A stretch of 64,000 bases of DNA from Mytilus californianus (GCF_021869535.1 NW_026262734.1:92819285-92883284), one strand, 5' to 3'; shown: positions 1 to 12,474, counted from the stretch's first letter. Translations and numbers: made by a program. The notes: generated from the sequence alone by a model not told the origin.

Positions 1-194
1 GAGTTCGAACCCAACACGTGGTAGCTTGGTCCGACTCCAATCGTTATTGACTAGGATTGACAGTTTCCTTGCCGAAGTTCAGTGGTTCTCTCCGGGCGTC
101 CCAGCTTTCTATTTAAAAAAAAACTGGGCGCCAAGACATAGCAAATAATGATAGAGGTGGCATTGAAGACCAACAATCAATACATCAATCATTG
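1..194 (+). repeat. tRNA-derived SINE, 3' part (truncated by window edge)
   Basis: The first bases contain a pol III B-box match (agttcgaaccc), followed by a central block around 'tggttctctccggg' and a tail of 'caatcaatacatcaatcatt'. This order of tRNA-type box, conserved core and short ATCA-like tail is that of bivalve SINEs. The A box would lie left of the window and is not visible. Assignment to a named SINE family is from memory and was not checked. Confidence 0.6.
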
Positions 195-1984
195 TACATG
201 TTAGACGTTTCACACACAGATCGATCATAGTTTTGTTAAACACGAAACTATTTATTTGAAATTGAATCTGACAATAGCAATTTTTTCGCGCATAGTATAA
301 CGATTAATCCGGATAACATTGTAATATGTGTCGCTGAACACGAAAAAGCTTAACCTTTAATAATTTTGAATTACTAGAAGAATAGATGAATTTTAAAGCA
401 GAACTATTTCAAAATTTTGTGAGATATTTTAGGTGAAAGAAAGCATTAAATAATGAGAAGATATTTAAGATTTCCAAGGATAATGCAACATACAAGGGGA
501 CTATCTTTAAAGGTTGGTATGTCCATCATATTGTATCATATGTAGCAACCTTTTGTTTAAATATTACAACATATTTCACTTTTCAAAGTTGTTTAAGTTC
601 CATTACTAACTTACAGGCGACACCTTATAATGTAGAATATCTTTTTTAAACAGAAAAAAGGTGTTTTCTATGTCAAAAGATTGCAAAATTACTGAGAAGG
701 AATGAAGCAGTCCCTATTCGAATGCAGTATTCGTTAACTTAGTAGACATGTCTTTGACAAGCAATACTGTGAACCACTGACAGGGTCTTTAACGATAAAA
801 TGCGAAAAAAATTACAAAATTAAAAACAGAGTATTGCCCCTGTCAACCTGAAAAGTGTAGATTTCAGCTCGAGCGTTCCCAGTGAAGACATTTTTTTTTT
901 CAGTTGAAAAAATTAGAGGTACAGAAAATCAGATCATTTCGTCTTTTTCTATTTAGTTCTTTGAGAGTTTTTTTTTTTTTTGCTTTTCTTTACTTTATTA
1001 TGCATGACATAAAACTTTAACTTCATGTTCTAAAACAATTTTTACGTGTGCATTGTGCTTCAATATAAAATTATGGGGTAAACGTCAATGATACAGCCAT
1101 GCACTTAGTGACATAAACAGCAAAAAGACATGTGCTCGGTTTGAGGGTAAACCAGATATATGCGAGATTTCCTCACGGGAGAAAGGAAGAAAGACCATAC
1201 ACAATTTGCCTTACATTTGTTTTCTCTCTCTTTTAATTAAATTAAAAAAAAACATTTTTCGAATGTCGAATGTAGAGTTGATTAATAGATGCAAATATTC
1301 CCTGTGGAAGACCCGCCCCCCCCCCCCCCTTTTTTTCGTGCTCTCCGATTTCAACCCTCAAACTAAGCTTTCCAATTTAATTAAAATTAAAACCTTGCTT
1401 TATAACCGATCTATTCATGTACCGGACCGGCAACTTTCTTCATTTAATTAGAAAATATACAGTTCGGTTATAGAACATGCATGTTGTCTGCTTGAAGTCC
1501 CCGCCCGAAAAGAAAGAAATAGCCTAACTCCAAGATACAATATTCCTGCATCACGTGATTTTTGGCACGTAGAGCTTACATTAGAATGAATACCGAATAT
1601 GGAAAGTGAAACTACAATTCAAAACATAAAGTCCGAAGGCACATGGAAGAAAACGGAGGATTTTTTTTGGGGCAAATGGTGCCGGTGTAACCTTCTCTGT
1701 GTTTATAATATACATGAAATATTTGCCACTGCCCCTTGTCTGTTATATAAATTCTTACCCTGAGTTTTCTATCTGTTACATGCCATAAAATCCTCGCTAA
1801 AAATTCCGGTTGACTTCCTAAGGCATCTATTAGTAGTCAAAGATTTGATTCCATTCAACAAATTAATTTATCACCTGCATGTACGTGTCGCTTAGAACAC
1901 GACCATATACGAAATGGTCAACATTAATCATCCATGTAATTTGCTCTATGGGATGTATGCAAAATTTCAACGGAAGCAATATCT
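195..1984. other. Non-coding AT-rich stretch
   Basis: I see no exon, RNA gene or recognisable transposon here. There is a poly-C/poly-T tract at about 1314-1336 and several A or T runs. Open frames in this stretch are short, low in complexity and lack splice context. Confidence 0.5.
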
Positions 1985-2130
1985 TGGCATGCCTAACTTT
2001 ATGACCAACTTAAAGAGATGTCCTAATTTAGGACCACTTTTTGAAACCCACTTAGGACAAAGATATGTCGTAAGACCATCCTAAGACATGTCTTAGTCCT
2101 AAGACAGCTTCGTGAAACTGGCCCCTGAAT
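1985..2130. repeat. Short dispersed repeat with cctaag/cttagg motifs
   Basis: The stretch is rich in 'cctaa', 'ttagga' and 'cctaagac' words in both orientations and ends with 'cttcgtgaaactggcccc'. I recognise this as a dispersed short repeat of molluscan genomes, probably a SINE or MITE-like element. No second copy lies in the window, so the limits are approximate. Confidence 0.4.
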
Positions 2131-2939
2131 TACGCTTAAAAGATCCGTTCTCATAGATCTTCTGAACAATGCGAAGAGGAACTAGGACATGGCTACAGTA
2201 CTTTCAATGACTAGGAGTGTTCATGATGTGCGTAGCACTTGTAAATATACAGAACCTGTACAGAAAGTTTTTTTTTCATGATTTCATGATTTCGAGACTT
2301 GCTTTTCGAGTTTACTTGATAACTAAAAAGATCAGACGCCTCTTAGTTATGTAAAATAAATGGATGTACCTTTTACTTCTTTTTGATATGTTTTGGTCAT
2401 TCGGTTGCTACTGGTGAACAAATGCCTGAAATCTTTAATTTTTTTGAAGCCATAATATAAGTTGTTATTTCAAAGACAATATTCTCGGGACCGAAACATT
2501 TTATCCGTTAATTTGAGAATTATAAACAAATACTTCATATCATGATCTGTAAAAAGGTAAAAAAAAACTGTTTTTCCAGCGATCGGTTGAAATTGATCTT
2601 GTAAGACAATAGAAAACACAAATTCTAGATATTTTGTATACTTGTAGTACAATGAAGTAGTCAATAAATACAATGCAACCGGTTCACTGGATTGGCCATG
2701 CAGTAACCCATGTACATGTATATTGCAGAGATTATTAGTATGCATATTAATGCATATCCAGACCTGTTTAACTGATAGTGATTGTTTAGATTTTTGTCCA
2801 CAACGGCTGTACTTAAATAACATAGAAAGAGGTATAACTCGTGTCTTTTTCATTGAATTTTTAAAACAGTTTATCATGGGCTTGGAATTTGGAACGCATT
2901 AACAACAAATAATCATAACAGTTTTTTATGATGATCGAA
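2131..2939. other. Non-coding stretch
   Basis: No gene or recognised repeat. A 135-codon minus-strand frame (2470-2877) has no domain, splice context or relatives that I recognise and is probably chance. Confidence 0.4.
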
Positions 2940-3110
2940 CAAGGAAATACTATTTATAAATAAGGAAGGAAATAATTATTTGTTTTATAGAGGTCATGCT
3001 ATTCACTGTTATATATTTCACAAAAATCTCATATTTTATAAATAAATCAGACAACAAATCTAATGACCAATCTGAAACAATGAAATGCTAATATTATATG
3101 TTAAACCTAA
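2940..3110 (+). repeat. Dispersed repeat, copy 1 (related to 8570-8725)
   Basis: This block shares an ordered set of words with 8570-8725, including 'gaggaaggaa/ataaggaagg', 'catgctattcactgtta' and 'cacaaaaa'. The two copies lie in the same orientation. The source element is not recognised. Confidence 0.45.
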
Positions 3111-3669
3111 AAACACATCTGTACTTTAAACACAACATATGGCGCTTTGTCAAAATATTTTAATTTAAATATACGTTATAGAATATATTTGTTATGCCAT
3201 GTATTATACCAGAACAGGATGCTGGTTCAAGAAAAAAACAAGGGGAGGGGATCAAAAAAAAGGGGGGCTGTAGTAAGTGTCCATACTTCAAAACATGGCC
3301 AAGAACTTTTTCCGACGAATTCGTGCGTGAAAAAATCTGATAAAAAAGGGGAAGGGCTTGCGGACTCATCATCCTCTTGACCACCCTCGTGATTCCTACA
3401 AATGATGTTCTTATTGTCAGACTTTATTTACCGACATTACATGATTTTTTTCGTGCCATGATAGTTCGTCGTCGCTGTATCAACTTAGTAGATCGTTATG
3501 GCAATGTGGTATTTCTTTTACTATAAGCTTTTATTTATAATAAATTAAATAGTATATTTATATTGTTATTGTTTACATAATTACCGCCATGATTGAACAA
3601 GGATGCAAGTAGATTGATTAACTTATTAATGATTGTGAGTTGCCTAACGTTCAGTGGCAAATATGTCAT

Positions 3670-3935
3670 GGATTCCTCTGGCCTTTGTTAGTCTTGTATG
3701 CTTTTTAATTTTAGTTTCTTGTATATAATTCGGAGTTTAGTATGACGTCCATTATCACCGAACTAGTATACATATTTGTTTAGGGGCCAGCTGAAGACGC
3801 CTCTGGGTGCGAGAGTTTCTCGCTGCATTGAAGACCCATCGTAGGCCTTCGGCTGTTGTCTGCTCTATGGTCAGGTTGTTTTCTCTTTGACGCATTCCCC
3901 ATTTCCATTTCCATTCTCAATTTTATTTTAAGAGT
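3670..3935 (+). repeat. Dispersed repeat, copy 1 (related to 42320-42490)
   Basis: The segment with 'aactagtatacat', 'ggggccagctgaag', 'gcctc' and 'gaagacccat' recurs at 42320-42490 with the same order and spacing. It looks like the 3' end of a dispersed element common in mussels. There is no coding potential. The 3111-3669 stretch before it holds nothing I can name. Confidence 0.5.
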
Positions 3936-4172
3936 TAGTTGAAAGGGTTGATGGCAATATAATAGTCGAAGTCAACAGTGCAGAAAGATAAGTTAAATTT
4001 GGTGTATTATAAGAACAGAAGGGCAGAGCTAAAGGTTTTTCTCAAATTGTTTTTAAATGGAAGGCCAGTTAGTTCCCAACCCCACACATGTAACGATATC
4101 TATTAATCTAAACCAAACAAATAGAAAGTATCTTTTTTCTTAAATTTATCTTGAGTTTATTATAAAAAAAGA

Positions 4173-4745
4173 AGAAGTGGTATGATTGCCAATGAGACAA
4201 CTCTCCACAAGAGACCGAAATGACACAGACGTACGGCCTTCAACAATGAGCAAAGTCCATACCGCTGTCAGCTATAAAGGCCGAGACTTGACAAATGTAA
4301 AACAATTCAAACGAGAAAACCAACGGCCTAATTTATGTACAAAATAAATTATGTAACTAAGCAACAAACGACAACCATTGAATTACAGACTTCTGACTTT
4401 GGACAGGCACATACATATTCTGGAGGGGTGAAACGTGCACGTGTTACATGTAGCGGGCTCCCAACCCTCCCATAACCTGGGACAGTGGTGTAACAGTACA
4501 ACATAAGAACAAACTATACAAATCAATTGAAAAGGGTTTAACTCATTAGATGGATACAAATAGAAATCAACTAACAAAAACAGAGTGGACGTGGACAGGT
4601 ACTTTTATATCCCACCAACAAAAAGAAACAAAAAGTACAGATCTGAGAGTAATCGCATTTACTGACAGCTAGTTCAAAGCCAGTAACAACTAATAAAGAA
4701 AAATCATGCATCTGAGACTAAATTATCAATCAGTACACACCCAAC
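4173..4745 (-). repeat. Long dispersed repeat family 2, reverse copy
   Basis: In reverse orientation this copy matches 28130-28662 and 33165-33745 along most of its length. Shared landmarks are 'tgccaatgagacaactctcca', 'caaacgagaaaaccaacggcc', the 'gacaggcacata' box and a distal 'agtacagatctgagagt' box. It is about 570 bp, non-coding, and has no obvious terminal inverted repeats. The adjoining 4746-5024 stretch holds no gene, only a C/G-rich patch with 'cccccgcgcgcgg' near 4940. Confidence 0.7.
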
Positions 4746-5024
4746 ATCCAATAGATTTAGCGTAAAGACGTCATAAATAACCATATAAAAATATTACATA
4801 GTTTCAGAAAGTTGAATTATCCATATGACACTAGTGTTATGTAGCCATTTTCCCCATGCTAATTTTTCTCCTAGGAGGACAGGGGGAGATTGACATGATC
4901 TAATTTTCACCGGGGAAATTTCGAATCATTGCCATTCTTCCCCCGCGCGCGGAAAGTTGACAATGCGTATACATGTAGCCACTTTTCCACAATGCCAAAT
5001 TTCCCCCACAATATGGACTATTTA

Positions 5025-5050
5025 CAGTCCGCCAAAAGTTGAGCACAACC
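5025..5050 (+). repeat. Left terminal inverted repeat of Tc1-like element
   Basis: The first 22 bases are the exact inverse of the right end at 6635-6657. This is the likely transposase binding and cleavage site. Confidence 0.9.
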
Positions 5051-5252
5051 TGAATATAACTGGCAATATTATTTCAACTATTGCGAAAAAAATATTTATG
5101 TTTGGTGTTATGAATTGCCAATAATATACACTAAGATAATTCATTATGACTAAATAGAATGAACTCCGATAAACCCTTCAAGCATTTTTCTATTAAAGGC
5201 TATCTGCACTTTTAGAACTACACTGTTTGGATACCTTTGAATCATCTTCATA

Positions 5253-6325
5253 ATGCCCCGCGCGCGTACAAGTGAAAATTGACTTTCATCAAGTCATTGT
5301 GTAATATGACAAGGCGTAAGTCATCTGTGGCTGAACGTTGGCAAGCGATTGACATGTCAAATACCAGTAGGAGCATTAGCAGCATAGATAACCATTTCAA
5401 TGTTAATCACACCGTCATTGTCAGACTTTAAATACGTCATGTTGACACAGGAACTGTAAATGAAAGCCCAAGGTCAGAAGACCTCGTTTAACTACCCGTC
5501 GTGATGACAGAATGCTTGTTCGTTGTGCTTAAGCAAACCCAATTACTCCTGCCACGCAGCTTAGACACCACTGGCCTCCACGTGGTCGTATTAACTAGTG
5601 TTCGAACATGGGTCCCTAGACTTCTTATAGGCAATCTAAGAGCACGTCATGTTGTCAAGAGACCTGCCCTATCAGCCAGGCACCATTTAATCATGTTTCT
5701 ATAAGCGAATGTACATCGACGCCGGAACATGAGAAGCTGGCAAAAAATGTATTGGTCAGATGAGAGTCGGTTTCTGGTACGACCAGTAGAAACCAGAATA
5801 CGAGTTTGGCGGGAAAATAAAACTGCCTATGACCAAAACAACATTTGTCTAACGGCTGCATTCGGTGCTTATGGTGTTACAGTAGGGGATTGCTTCTCAT
5901 ACCGTTGTAAGCTGGGTGTGCATATTCCGCAGGGTTATATGAAAGAACAGACCGACAGGGATTTGGTGCTAAGAAACATTGTAGTGCCTCATTTTGACAA
6001 TCACCCACTTGCGTCAAGACGCTTGTACATGGACGACAACGCTAAACCACACAGGACAAGGATTGTAACCGAGTACAAAGAGCAAGAAGCCATTGACACT
6101 ATCTTTTGGCCTTCCATATCTAGACATGAAACCTATCGAACTTGTCTGGAATGCCATTGGCAGAAATCTCAATCGCAGAACTCCACCTTTGCAAAATTTT
6201 TCAGAATGGCAATTGTTGATGAATGGAATAAATTTCCTAAACTTCTGTTCAGAGGGCATGTACAGAGTATGAGACGCCGTGTTATGGAACTATACCGGAA
6301 GAGAGATGGTTACACATCCTATTGA
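5253..6325 (+). pseudogene. Tc1-like transposase pseudogene
   Basis: The remnant starts near an ATG at 5253. An N-terminal helix-turn-helix region is still legible around 5310-5430 ('ERWQAIDM', 'NHTVIVRL'), followed by the GRPR-hook region, broken by a frameshift near 5485. The catalytic DDE half is clearer from 5729: 'YWSDESRF' holds the first aspartate and 'MDDNAKPHRTR' the second. The third acidic residue is found only in another reading frame near 6130 ('PIELVWNAIG'), so a frameshift lies just before it. The original frame returns for the C-terminal 'RGHVQSMRRRV'. The known Tc1/mariner function is cut-and-paste transposition. This copy cannot encode an active enzyme. Confidence 0.88.
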
Positions 6326-6634
6326 CTCAGATATTGACATAAGATATATCTAAGATTATTTGTAGAGAATTTTAACGATATTGGGTGATTAATGGTTGTA
6401 AAAAAATAAAATCACAGTGAAACTTAAATTCCGTTTCTGATTTGTGTAATTTGAACTATTTCTATGAATGCAAATTTTAAATGCATAGAACCTGCATAAG
6501 TGTCCAAACTTGAGCTTATGGTGTGTTTATGGTATATGTTAGCAACATTGCTACATGAATTTTATCTCTTTTTCGCGGAATAACTGGTTTTTTTTTAGAT
6601 GAAGAAAACAAAATTCGATGCAATAAAAATATGT

Positions 6635-6657
6635 GGTGCTCAACTTTTGGCGGACTG
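6635..6657 (-). repeat. Right terminal inverted repeat of Tc1-like element
   Basis: This is the inverse of the left end, with one ambiguous base at its inner edge. It is followed by 'ca' instead of the expected 'ta'. Confidence 0.9.
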
Positions 6658-6924
6658 CATAATTTTATATAAACATCAAATTGCACAGTTATTTATTGTA
6701 AATATTTTCATAATTTTCTTAACAAATGATTGATCTCTGGAATGCTAACACAACCTGTTTTTTTTTGTCTTGGGTTGAATAGAAGAAATATTAGGTACAA
6801 AAAGTGTTCGTTTGACGACACACATGTCACGCATAGGGTCGTGGGGTCGGGGAATGGGATAGCGGTCTAGATTTTGTTAAAGGAGTGGCATTTACATTCG
6901 AAAAATATTCCCATTCATATATTG

Positions 6925-7122
6925 ACTCTGATGTTAAGTGGTTGCCGTTTGTTGATGTGGTTAAAAGTGTTTCTCGTTTCTCGTTTATAGCTTGTTGTTC
7001 GATGTGAGCCAAGACTCCGTGTTGAAGCCCATACTTTGACCTATAATGGTTTACATTTACAAATTGTGACTTGGATGGAGATTTGACTCATTGGCACTCG
7101 TACCACATCTTCTTATATCTAT
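6925..7122 (-). repeat. Short dispersed repeat family 1, reverse copy
   Basis: In reverse this reads 'gatgtggtacgagtgcc', 'aactctcc'-like, 'caagtcacaatt' and 'aaacgagaaacgagaaacac', matching the other family-1 copies at 24733, 27350, 31405, 43873, 45630 and 51680. Non-coding; probably SINE or MITE-like. The flanking 6658-6924 and 7123-7519 stretches hold nothing I recognise. Confidence 0.7.
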
Positions 7123-7519
7123 CTATCCAACTATCCGACATATTTGCATTTAAATTACAGACCAAACACTATTGAATATGGACGTTATGAGAAAAAATGC
7201 GAAGCTCCGTGGAGGAAGACGTGTATCCGTTAACAGGAAGTTTTTTTTCTTTGGAAATGACCCGAGGTAATACCATATATAAACAAACCTATTAAAACAG
7301 TTGATTGAGATCGCTGGGATGTTATAAACGAAAGGAAAATCACAAGAACATAAGAGGATCTTAGAATAAAAGATGATTGCTTCCGTTATTATATGTTACA
7401 TCGAAGTCACATTATATATTATCTTAAAAGGACTTTGTACTTGAATGAGACAGAATTATGGACCTATCATTCTACAGAAGACGTGTTCTATATCAATACT
7501 GTTCCATTCCTTCTATTTC

Positions 7520-8425
7520 TGATTAATACGTAGACTTCTCGGAAACAACACATTCATACCACCAAATTAAAGTCTACCAGAACACGTGGTCGTGGTGGTA
7601 GGGGTAGATGTAGAGGCAGAGTGAGCTCTGATAGTAGTGAATCCTCATCCAGCAGATGTGGTCGTGGTGGTAGGGGTAGATGTAGAGGCAGAGGGAGCTC
7701 TGATAGTAGTGAATCCTCATCCAGCAGAGATGTAGGACCGACCAATCCAACCTGAATCACAACCTATTGCTGGTACATCAAGCTCAGATGACGATGTTTA
7801 AGTAAACGATAGCAGAGATGACACATATGTATCAAGCATGGTTGAGCCTTTAGAGAAAAAGGACCAGAGATCCAAAATACATACAGACAAACAAAACCTG
7901 GAGAGCTTTTATATAGTATGTGAAAATGACAAGGAGCATAATGGTCGTAGTATGAACGTAGTCAGGTCGTACGAAGAGCGTGATGAAGACGCCACGGGCG
8001 TGCTAGAATCGTACTATAGTCTTGAACAGCGTGGTGTAAACGTGGTATTGTCGTAGTGGAAGCGTAGTTGGGTCACGGTGAGAATGTGATGGTCGTAGTG
8101 AGGTCGTAATGACGACGCTCTGAGATCGGAGCACAGTCTTCTCGAATAGAATTACGCTTTCGCTACGCTCTCGCTAAGATGGTGCAGCGACCTTTGCGAT
8201 CTTACCACGACCTTACTGCGCTCTCACTTCGCTTCTTCTACGACCTGATTTCGCCACGACCGCACCACGATTGTTTTGAACATGTTCAAAGTTGGCCGCG
8301 CTCATCACGATGACCTTACCACGACCGTGACACGACCTTACTGTGATCTACACGACCGCACTACGATCGTCAACATTTGCATTTTTTTCAGTGCGATCGT
8401 GGCCTAGTGTGACTGCGGTATTAAT
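7520..8425 (+). repeat. RG-peptide repeat element, copy A
   Basis: This element has a short coding-like head and a long GC-richer tail. The head (about 7560-7740) reads as RG-rich followed by S/D/E-rich peptide, present twice as a 72-bp tandem duplication (copies start at 7587 and 7659). The expected start codon of the head is degenerate here (ATA) but is ATG in the related copy near 36244. The tail (about 7905-8420) is made of variants of GTCGTAGTG on the left and CACGACC on the right, so it could fold on itself. It contains the exact palindrome TTTGAACATGTTCAAA at 8275-8290. Two more copies are at 35283-36960 on the other strand. I cannot place it in a known transposon class. Confidence 0.65.
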
Positions 8426-10189
8426 TAAAAAAACATAAAAAGAGAGGGATTCGTGGTTTTTTAATGATTAAAAACAAAATCCTTTTTCATAAGCTTATTA
8501 AATAAAATACATTGTTTTAATATAAACATAATACATGATTATGAAAATTAAATAAAAAAAAAGGAAACACTTTTGTAAACGAGGAAGGAACACATTATTT
8601 TGTAGTCAGGGAGATCATGCTATTCACTGTTAAGTATTTTACAAAAACATAATAATTTTGTTTTCAATTCATAAGTCAACAAATGTAAAGAACCACTATC
8701 ATTCGAAATAATGTTATTATGTTTGCTCCAAACCACGTGGAACATCAACTTCGTGCATTTTAAATGACTAGACATACTGATTTGCATTTTCAGTGTCACT
8801 CTTAAGTCTAATGATAAGTTATAAGTATAAGAGATTCAATACGAGATATATTCCGGCCTCACAATTTTACTAACCCTCTATGGGTCCGTAGGGGGTCAGT
8901 AGCGAACCATATAACTTATAGTGTGATATTTAGACTAGTGATTAGTATATCAAAATGAGCAAATCTTCAATACCGTTAACATTAAGAAACTACTTCCATT
9001 GATCCTAGAAAAACAGAAGCCCAAAATAACAACTCGTTAGCTTTAAATGTGTTTTATGAATTTATTTCAATCTTCATCATCAATTTCTTCGTCTGTTGAA
9101 ACCTTTAAGATTTTTTTCAGTACCGTTTTGTTTTAATAAAGGGACGTAACACCACTACTAACAGTGTATTAAAAAAAGCCCCGCCTCCCATACAAGAAAC
9201 TGAACTGAACCCTACTAACCTAATATGGAATATTCACGGTTTCCACGCGGACGCTTTTAATGAATCCTATTCATAGAAATGTATGATAATGTATGGTATA
9301 TATATTTGCAAGTAATTATCAGATGCAGGTCCATGATCGTAAAAGGGGATAGGAGGGGAGAAAATACAACATTAGGAGTAGAATTGTAAAAAGTCTATGC
9401 ATTGACTATATATATTATACTCAATAAGAAGCCCCTACCCTCCTCTCAATCCGCCTCTGATCATAAGCAACTATTTTTGATCCACTTTTCTTGAAATGAC
9501 TAGTATATTGAGGAGGGAATGGTTAATTTGTGGTTTTTTTTAAAGGTTCATTCATGGTTTGTTGGTTTAGCCCTTCACATTTTATTGTTTCCTGACACCC
9601 CCTAAACCCTTCTTCGGATGATCTTTAAAGAAAATAGATAGTACTTATGTCAATGAGTAATGTAATTTTAACCGTACTATGTGTGAGATTGAAGGCGAGA
9701 TTACATGAATAGTCAAACAGTAATTTTGACATATCTGTGAGTAATGCATTTATATATTACATGAAGTCCCAGGCCGTATTATCAAAACTGGAAATCCACA
9801 TTTAACATTCTTTCTTGCAATTTTGAATCAATAGCTTGCCCTACTCTATCTGTTATTTTATAGATTTTTGTGGGTTTTGAAACCCACATGAAACGCTGGG
9901 AGGATGCTATCTGGTATTATAAGTCTCTGGAATGTGAACAAGGTTTCTTCATAAAAGTAATATTTATTCTATTATTTGTCTCCGCAATTGAAGGGGACAA
10001 ACTATAATTTGGCTTTGGCATATTGATTTCGCACATTGTTGTCTGTCCATCGCTGTACGTGCCGCAGATATGTACACACAATAATTGTTTTCGTCCATCC
10101 GTCTGTCCGCCCGGATCACAGAATCGAATTGAAATTGTTTGATCAAAAGCATAAGCTTAAACCAGTTTAACCGTCATTTCGATTTGACA
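8426..10189. other. Non-coding stretch with one short repeat
   Basis: Apart from the repeat at 8570-8725 I see no gene or element here. The sequence is AT-rich with short accidental frames only. Confidence 0.5.
8570..8725 (+). repeat. Dispersed repeat, copy 2 (related to 2940-3110)
   Basis: It shares 'catgctattcactgttaa', 'acaaaaa' and following AT-rich words with 2940-3110 in the same order and orientation. Confidence 0.45.
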
Positions 10190-10440
10190 TTTTAAAGGGG
10201 GCACTTAGTCTAGCTACGAGATATGAAAAAATCAAAATGTTATTTGTTTTTGTTCAACCATTAATGAAAGTGAAATAGTGAAATGATAATTCGGTTTTAG
10301 CAGCCAATTTGGTTCAAGGTTGTAAAATAAGCTAAGAAACATCGCTGATGAATTATTCAGCTGCAATTGAATAATTCAACCTCATTAAATCCGTATACAT
10401 GTGACCTTCAATTTAACCCCTTAGCTGGACATGGTTTACG
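10190..10440 (+). repeat. Dispersed repeat with internal palindrome, copy 1
   Basis: This 250-bp block is inverted at 15200-15447. Shared words include 'ctagctacgagatat', 'gtgaaatagtgaaat', 'taagctaagaaaca', 'tgatgaattattca' and 'ttaaccccttagct'. In the middle, 'gaattattca...tgaataattc' forms a short hairpin. It lies outside gene 1, while the partner is inside intron 7. Confidence 0.6.
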
Positions 10441-12474
10441 AATGCATTCTGCTATTAAAAGGAAAATAATGTCAACATTGAAAGTGAAACAAGGATGAAC
10501 CATTTGGTTTACTGATTCGATCCACAAAATAATCATTCGTATACAGGTAACAACGATGATAAGTATACTTTTTAACTTACAAAACGAAATAAAAAAAAAC
10601 TTAGAAAAATGCAATAATATTGCACGTGGCCAATATCTGTTTAAGTTTATATTTATGTTGTTAACGGGTTATATGACCGTCGGCATTCTTTGAAGGTCAT
10701 CTCGATGGTTAATAAGATAACGACTAAACAATAATACACACGAAATATTGATGCATATTATCAAGTCAATGCATTGTGAATTGTTTATTTTAGACTTTTT
10801 GTAATTTGGATATACGTTTTTGTATGTTTTAAATCAAATATGAGAATTTGAGTCAAATCGATGATCATGCATTTGACAGCTTATAGCCCTTTAACGAAAG
10901 TCATGGTAATTTGACTATTTTTGCACTTATTGTTATACAATGACACTTTGTGAACGTAGCTCATCTATATACATACATAAATAAAAAAAATAATAATCTC
11001 TATTTCAAGAGGATAATCCCACAATGATATGTACACAATATACTATTTTACATAAAAAATAATGAAAAAGCATATTAAAGTCATATGAAACGAGTGACTG
11101 GTATAAAATAATGTTTATCCAGTGCTTGAAACAATGCATGTGTATATTATAAACATAGTCTTAGGACACGATTTTATAATTTTTACGCATCCGTATCGTA
11201 TAATTTGAAGATACTTGTGGGGTTACAAGAATGTTATAGGTTCGAAATCACGTTTTGAAAAAAAAACATGTAGAAGATAACATTTTTATTTAAAGAAAGA
11301 CGAGTGACATTTATCTAACCCAGTAAAACCTGTAGGTTTGATTTTAATAGTAATGCTAAATAAACTGCATAAAACGTCATCCGAAAAGTACCGAGTACTT
11401 ATTAAAGATAAAACAAGTATTAAATTAGCAGCTTCGAACATTTCAATTTTCCTATGACAACATTTATAAATTTCTGTTTAATAAAAATCTAATTCAGCGT
11501 AGGATCAACGGTGGCAACTTACATAATCGGGTTGGCATACAAAGGAGAGTAACTTCTGGATAAAAAGATGGTATTGAATGAAGGGGAGAAAACTCTACAA
11601 GGCCTATAAAGGTACAATCGATTATATAAAATTTACCTATTTTGACCCAGTTTCATTTTTAGCAATGACCTAAATGTTCATTTTCAAAAAATGATTTTTA
11701 TCATTTGAAGGTCTATTTACTGAATGTGTAACTTGAGTGTAATATGTCATATGTGATTTTCAAGTGTGTGAACTCATAGATTGTGTTGATAACCATTTAT
11801 ATTTAAACACAAATATATCATTGTATTATGAATATTTTTTCACCTTGTAGTAAGTGCACTGACATCAAAAGATCTGTTTTGTAATGAATTTTCTTTACGG
11901 AATTCATTGAAAGGTTCGTGCATGCAATAAAAGTTCATCGAATCTCTAATCTATAACAGGGCCAATTGTATAGTATCTTAAATGCATCTGGCATCAGGGT
12001 ATGCTACCTTAAAACTGAAAATATTGAAAAATGTATGTGAACATATACCTATCCATATTGAATAGCTGATTTCCATAGAAATTTCATAGAAAAGAATAAG
12101 ACCCTAGTGCTTTCGATTGAATTCTTGGTGGTTGTATATAACTATCATAACTCAGTGTTGATAGTCCAGTGATACAGTAGATGAATAATTTGACCACTCG
12201 AGGAACCTATTGTAGTAGATATTTTAACTTTGATTTTGATTTATGTATTATTTCCCCATAATAAATTCACCAAAAAAACTTTTCATGATTAATGGTTTAT
12301 ATTTTTTGTTGATTTTTGAAGGAAATTACAAGGTACTTACTGTATTCTTTTCATATTTTAAATGTTCGTTGTATTATTTCACAAGCATTGCAAATTTCGA
12401 TTCACTTAGGCTCGCGGTTTTAAACTTTATAATTAAAATGTAAATGCAAATAAATTTATATAAAGTGAAATGCA
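10441..12474. other. Non-coding stretch downstream of gene 1
   Basis: This is probably 3' UTR and intergenic DNA of the minus-strand receptor gene. I could not identify a canonical AATAAA signal within the first 200 bases after the stop codon on the minus strand. No other gene is visible. Confidence 0.4.

Larger units (their letters stand above)
5025..6657 (+). mobile_element. Tc1-like DNA transposon, decayed
   Basis: The left end (5025-5050) and right end (6635-6657) are inverted copies of one another, reading 'cagtccgccaaaagttgagc' inwards. The element is 1633 bp, the usual size of a Tc1-type transposon, and encloses a transposase remnant. A TA lies immediately outside the left end. The corresponding bases on the right are CA, so the expected TA target duplication appears to have mutated on one side. 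The inside contains multiple frame breaks, so the copy is not autonomous. Confidence 0.9.

Noticed and set aside
1206-1451. 81-codon frame across a poly-C tract
   Set aside because: Proline run from a homopolymer with no other coding sign.
2470-2877. 135-codon minus-strand open frame
   Set aside because: No domain, no splice signals that fit a neighbouring exon, and composition like the surrounding DNA. Taken as chance.
7554-7760. Minus-strand L/P-rich open frame
   Set aside because: It is the antisense of the RG/SE-coding repeat head and is open only because of the 72-bp duplication.
8041-8420. Possible protein-coding GC-rich exon
   Set aside because: The composition comes from GTCGTAGTG/CACGACC repeats, and stops occur in all frames over the length.
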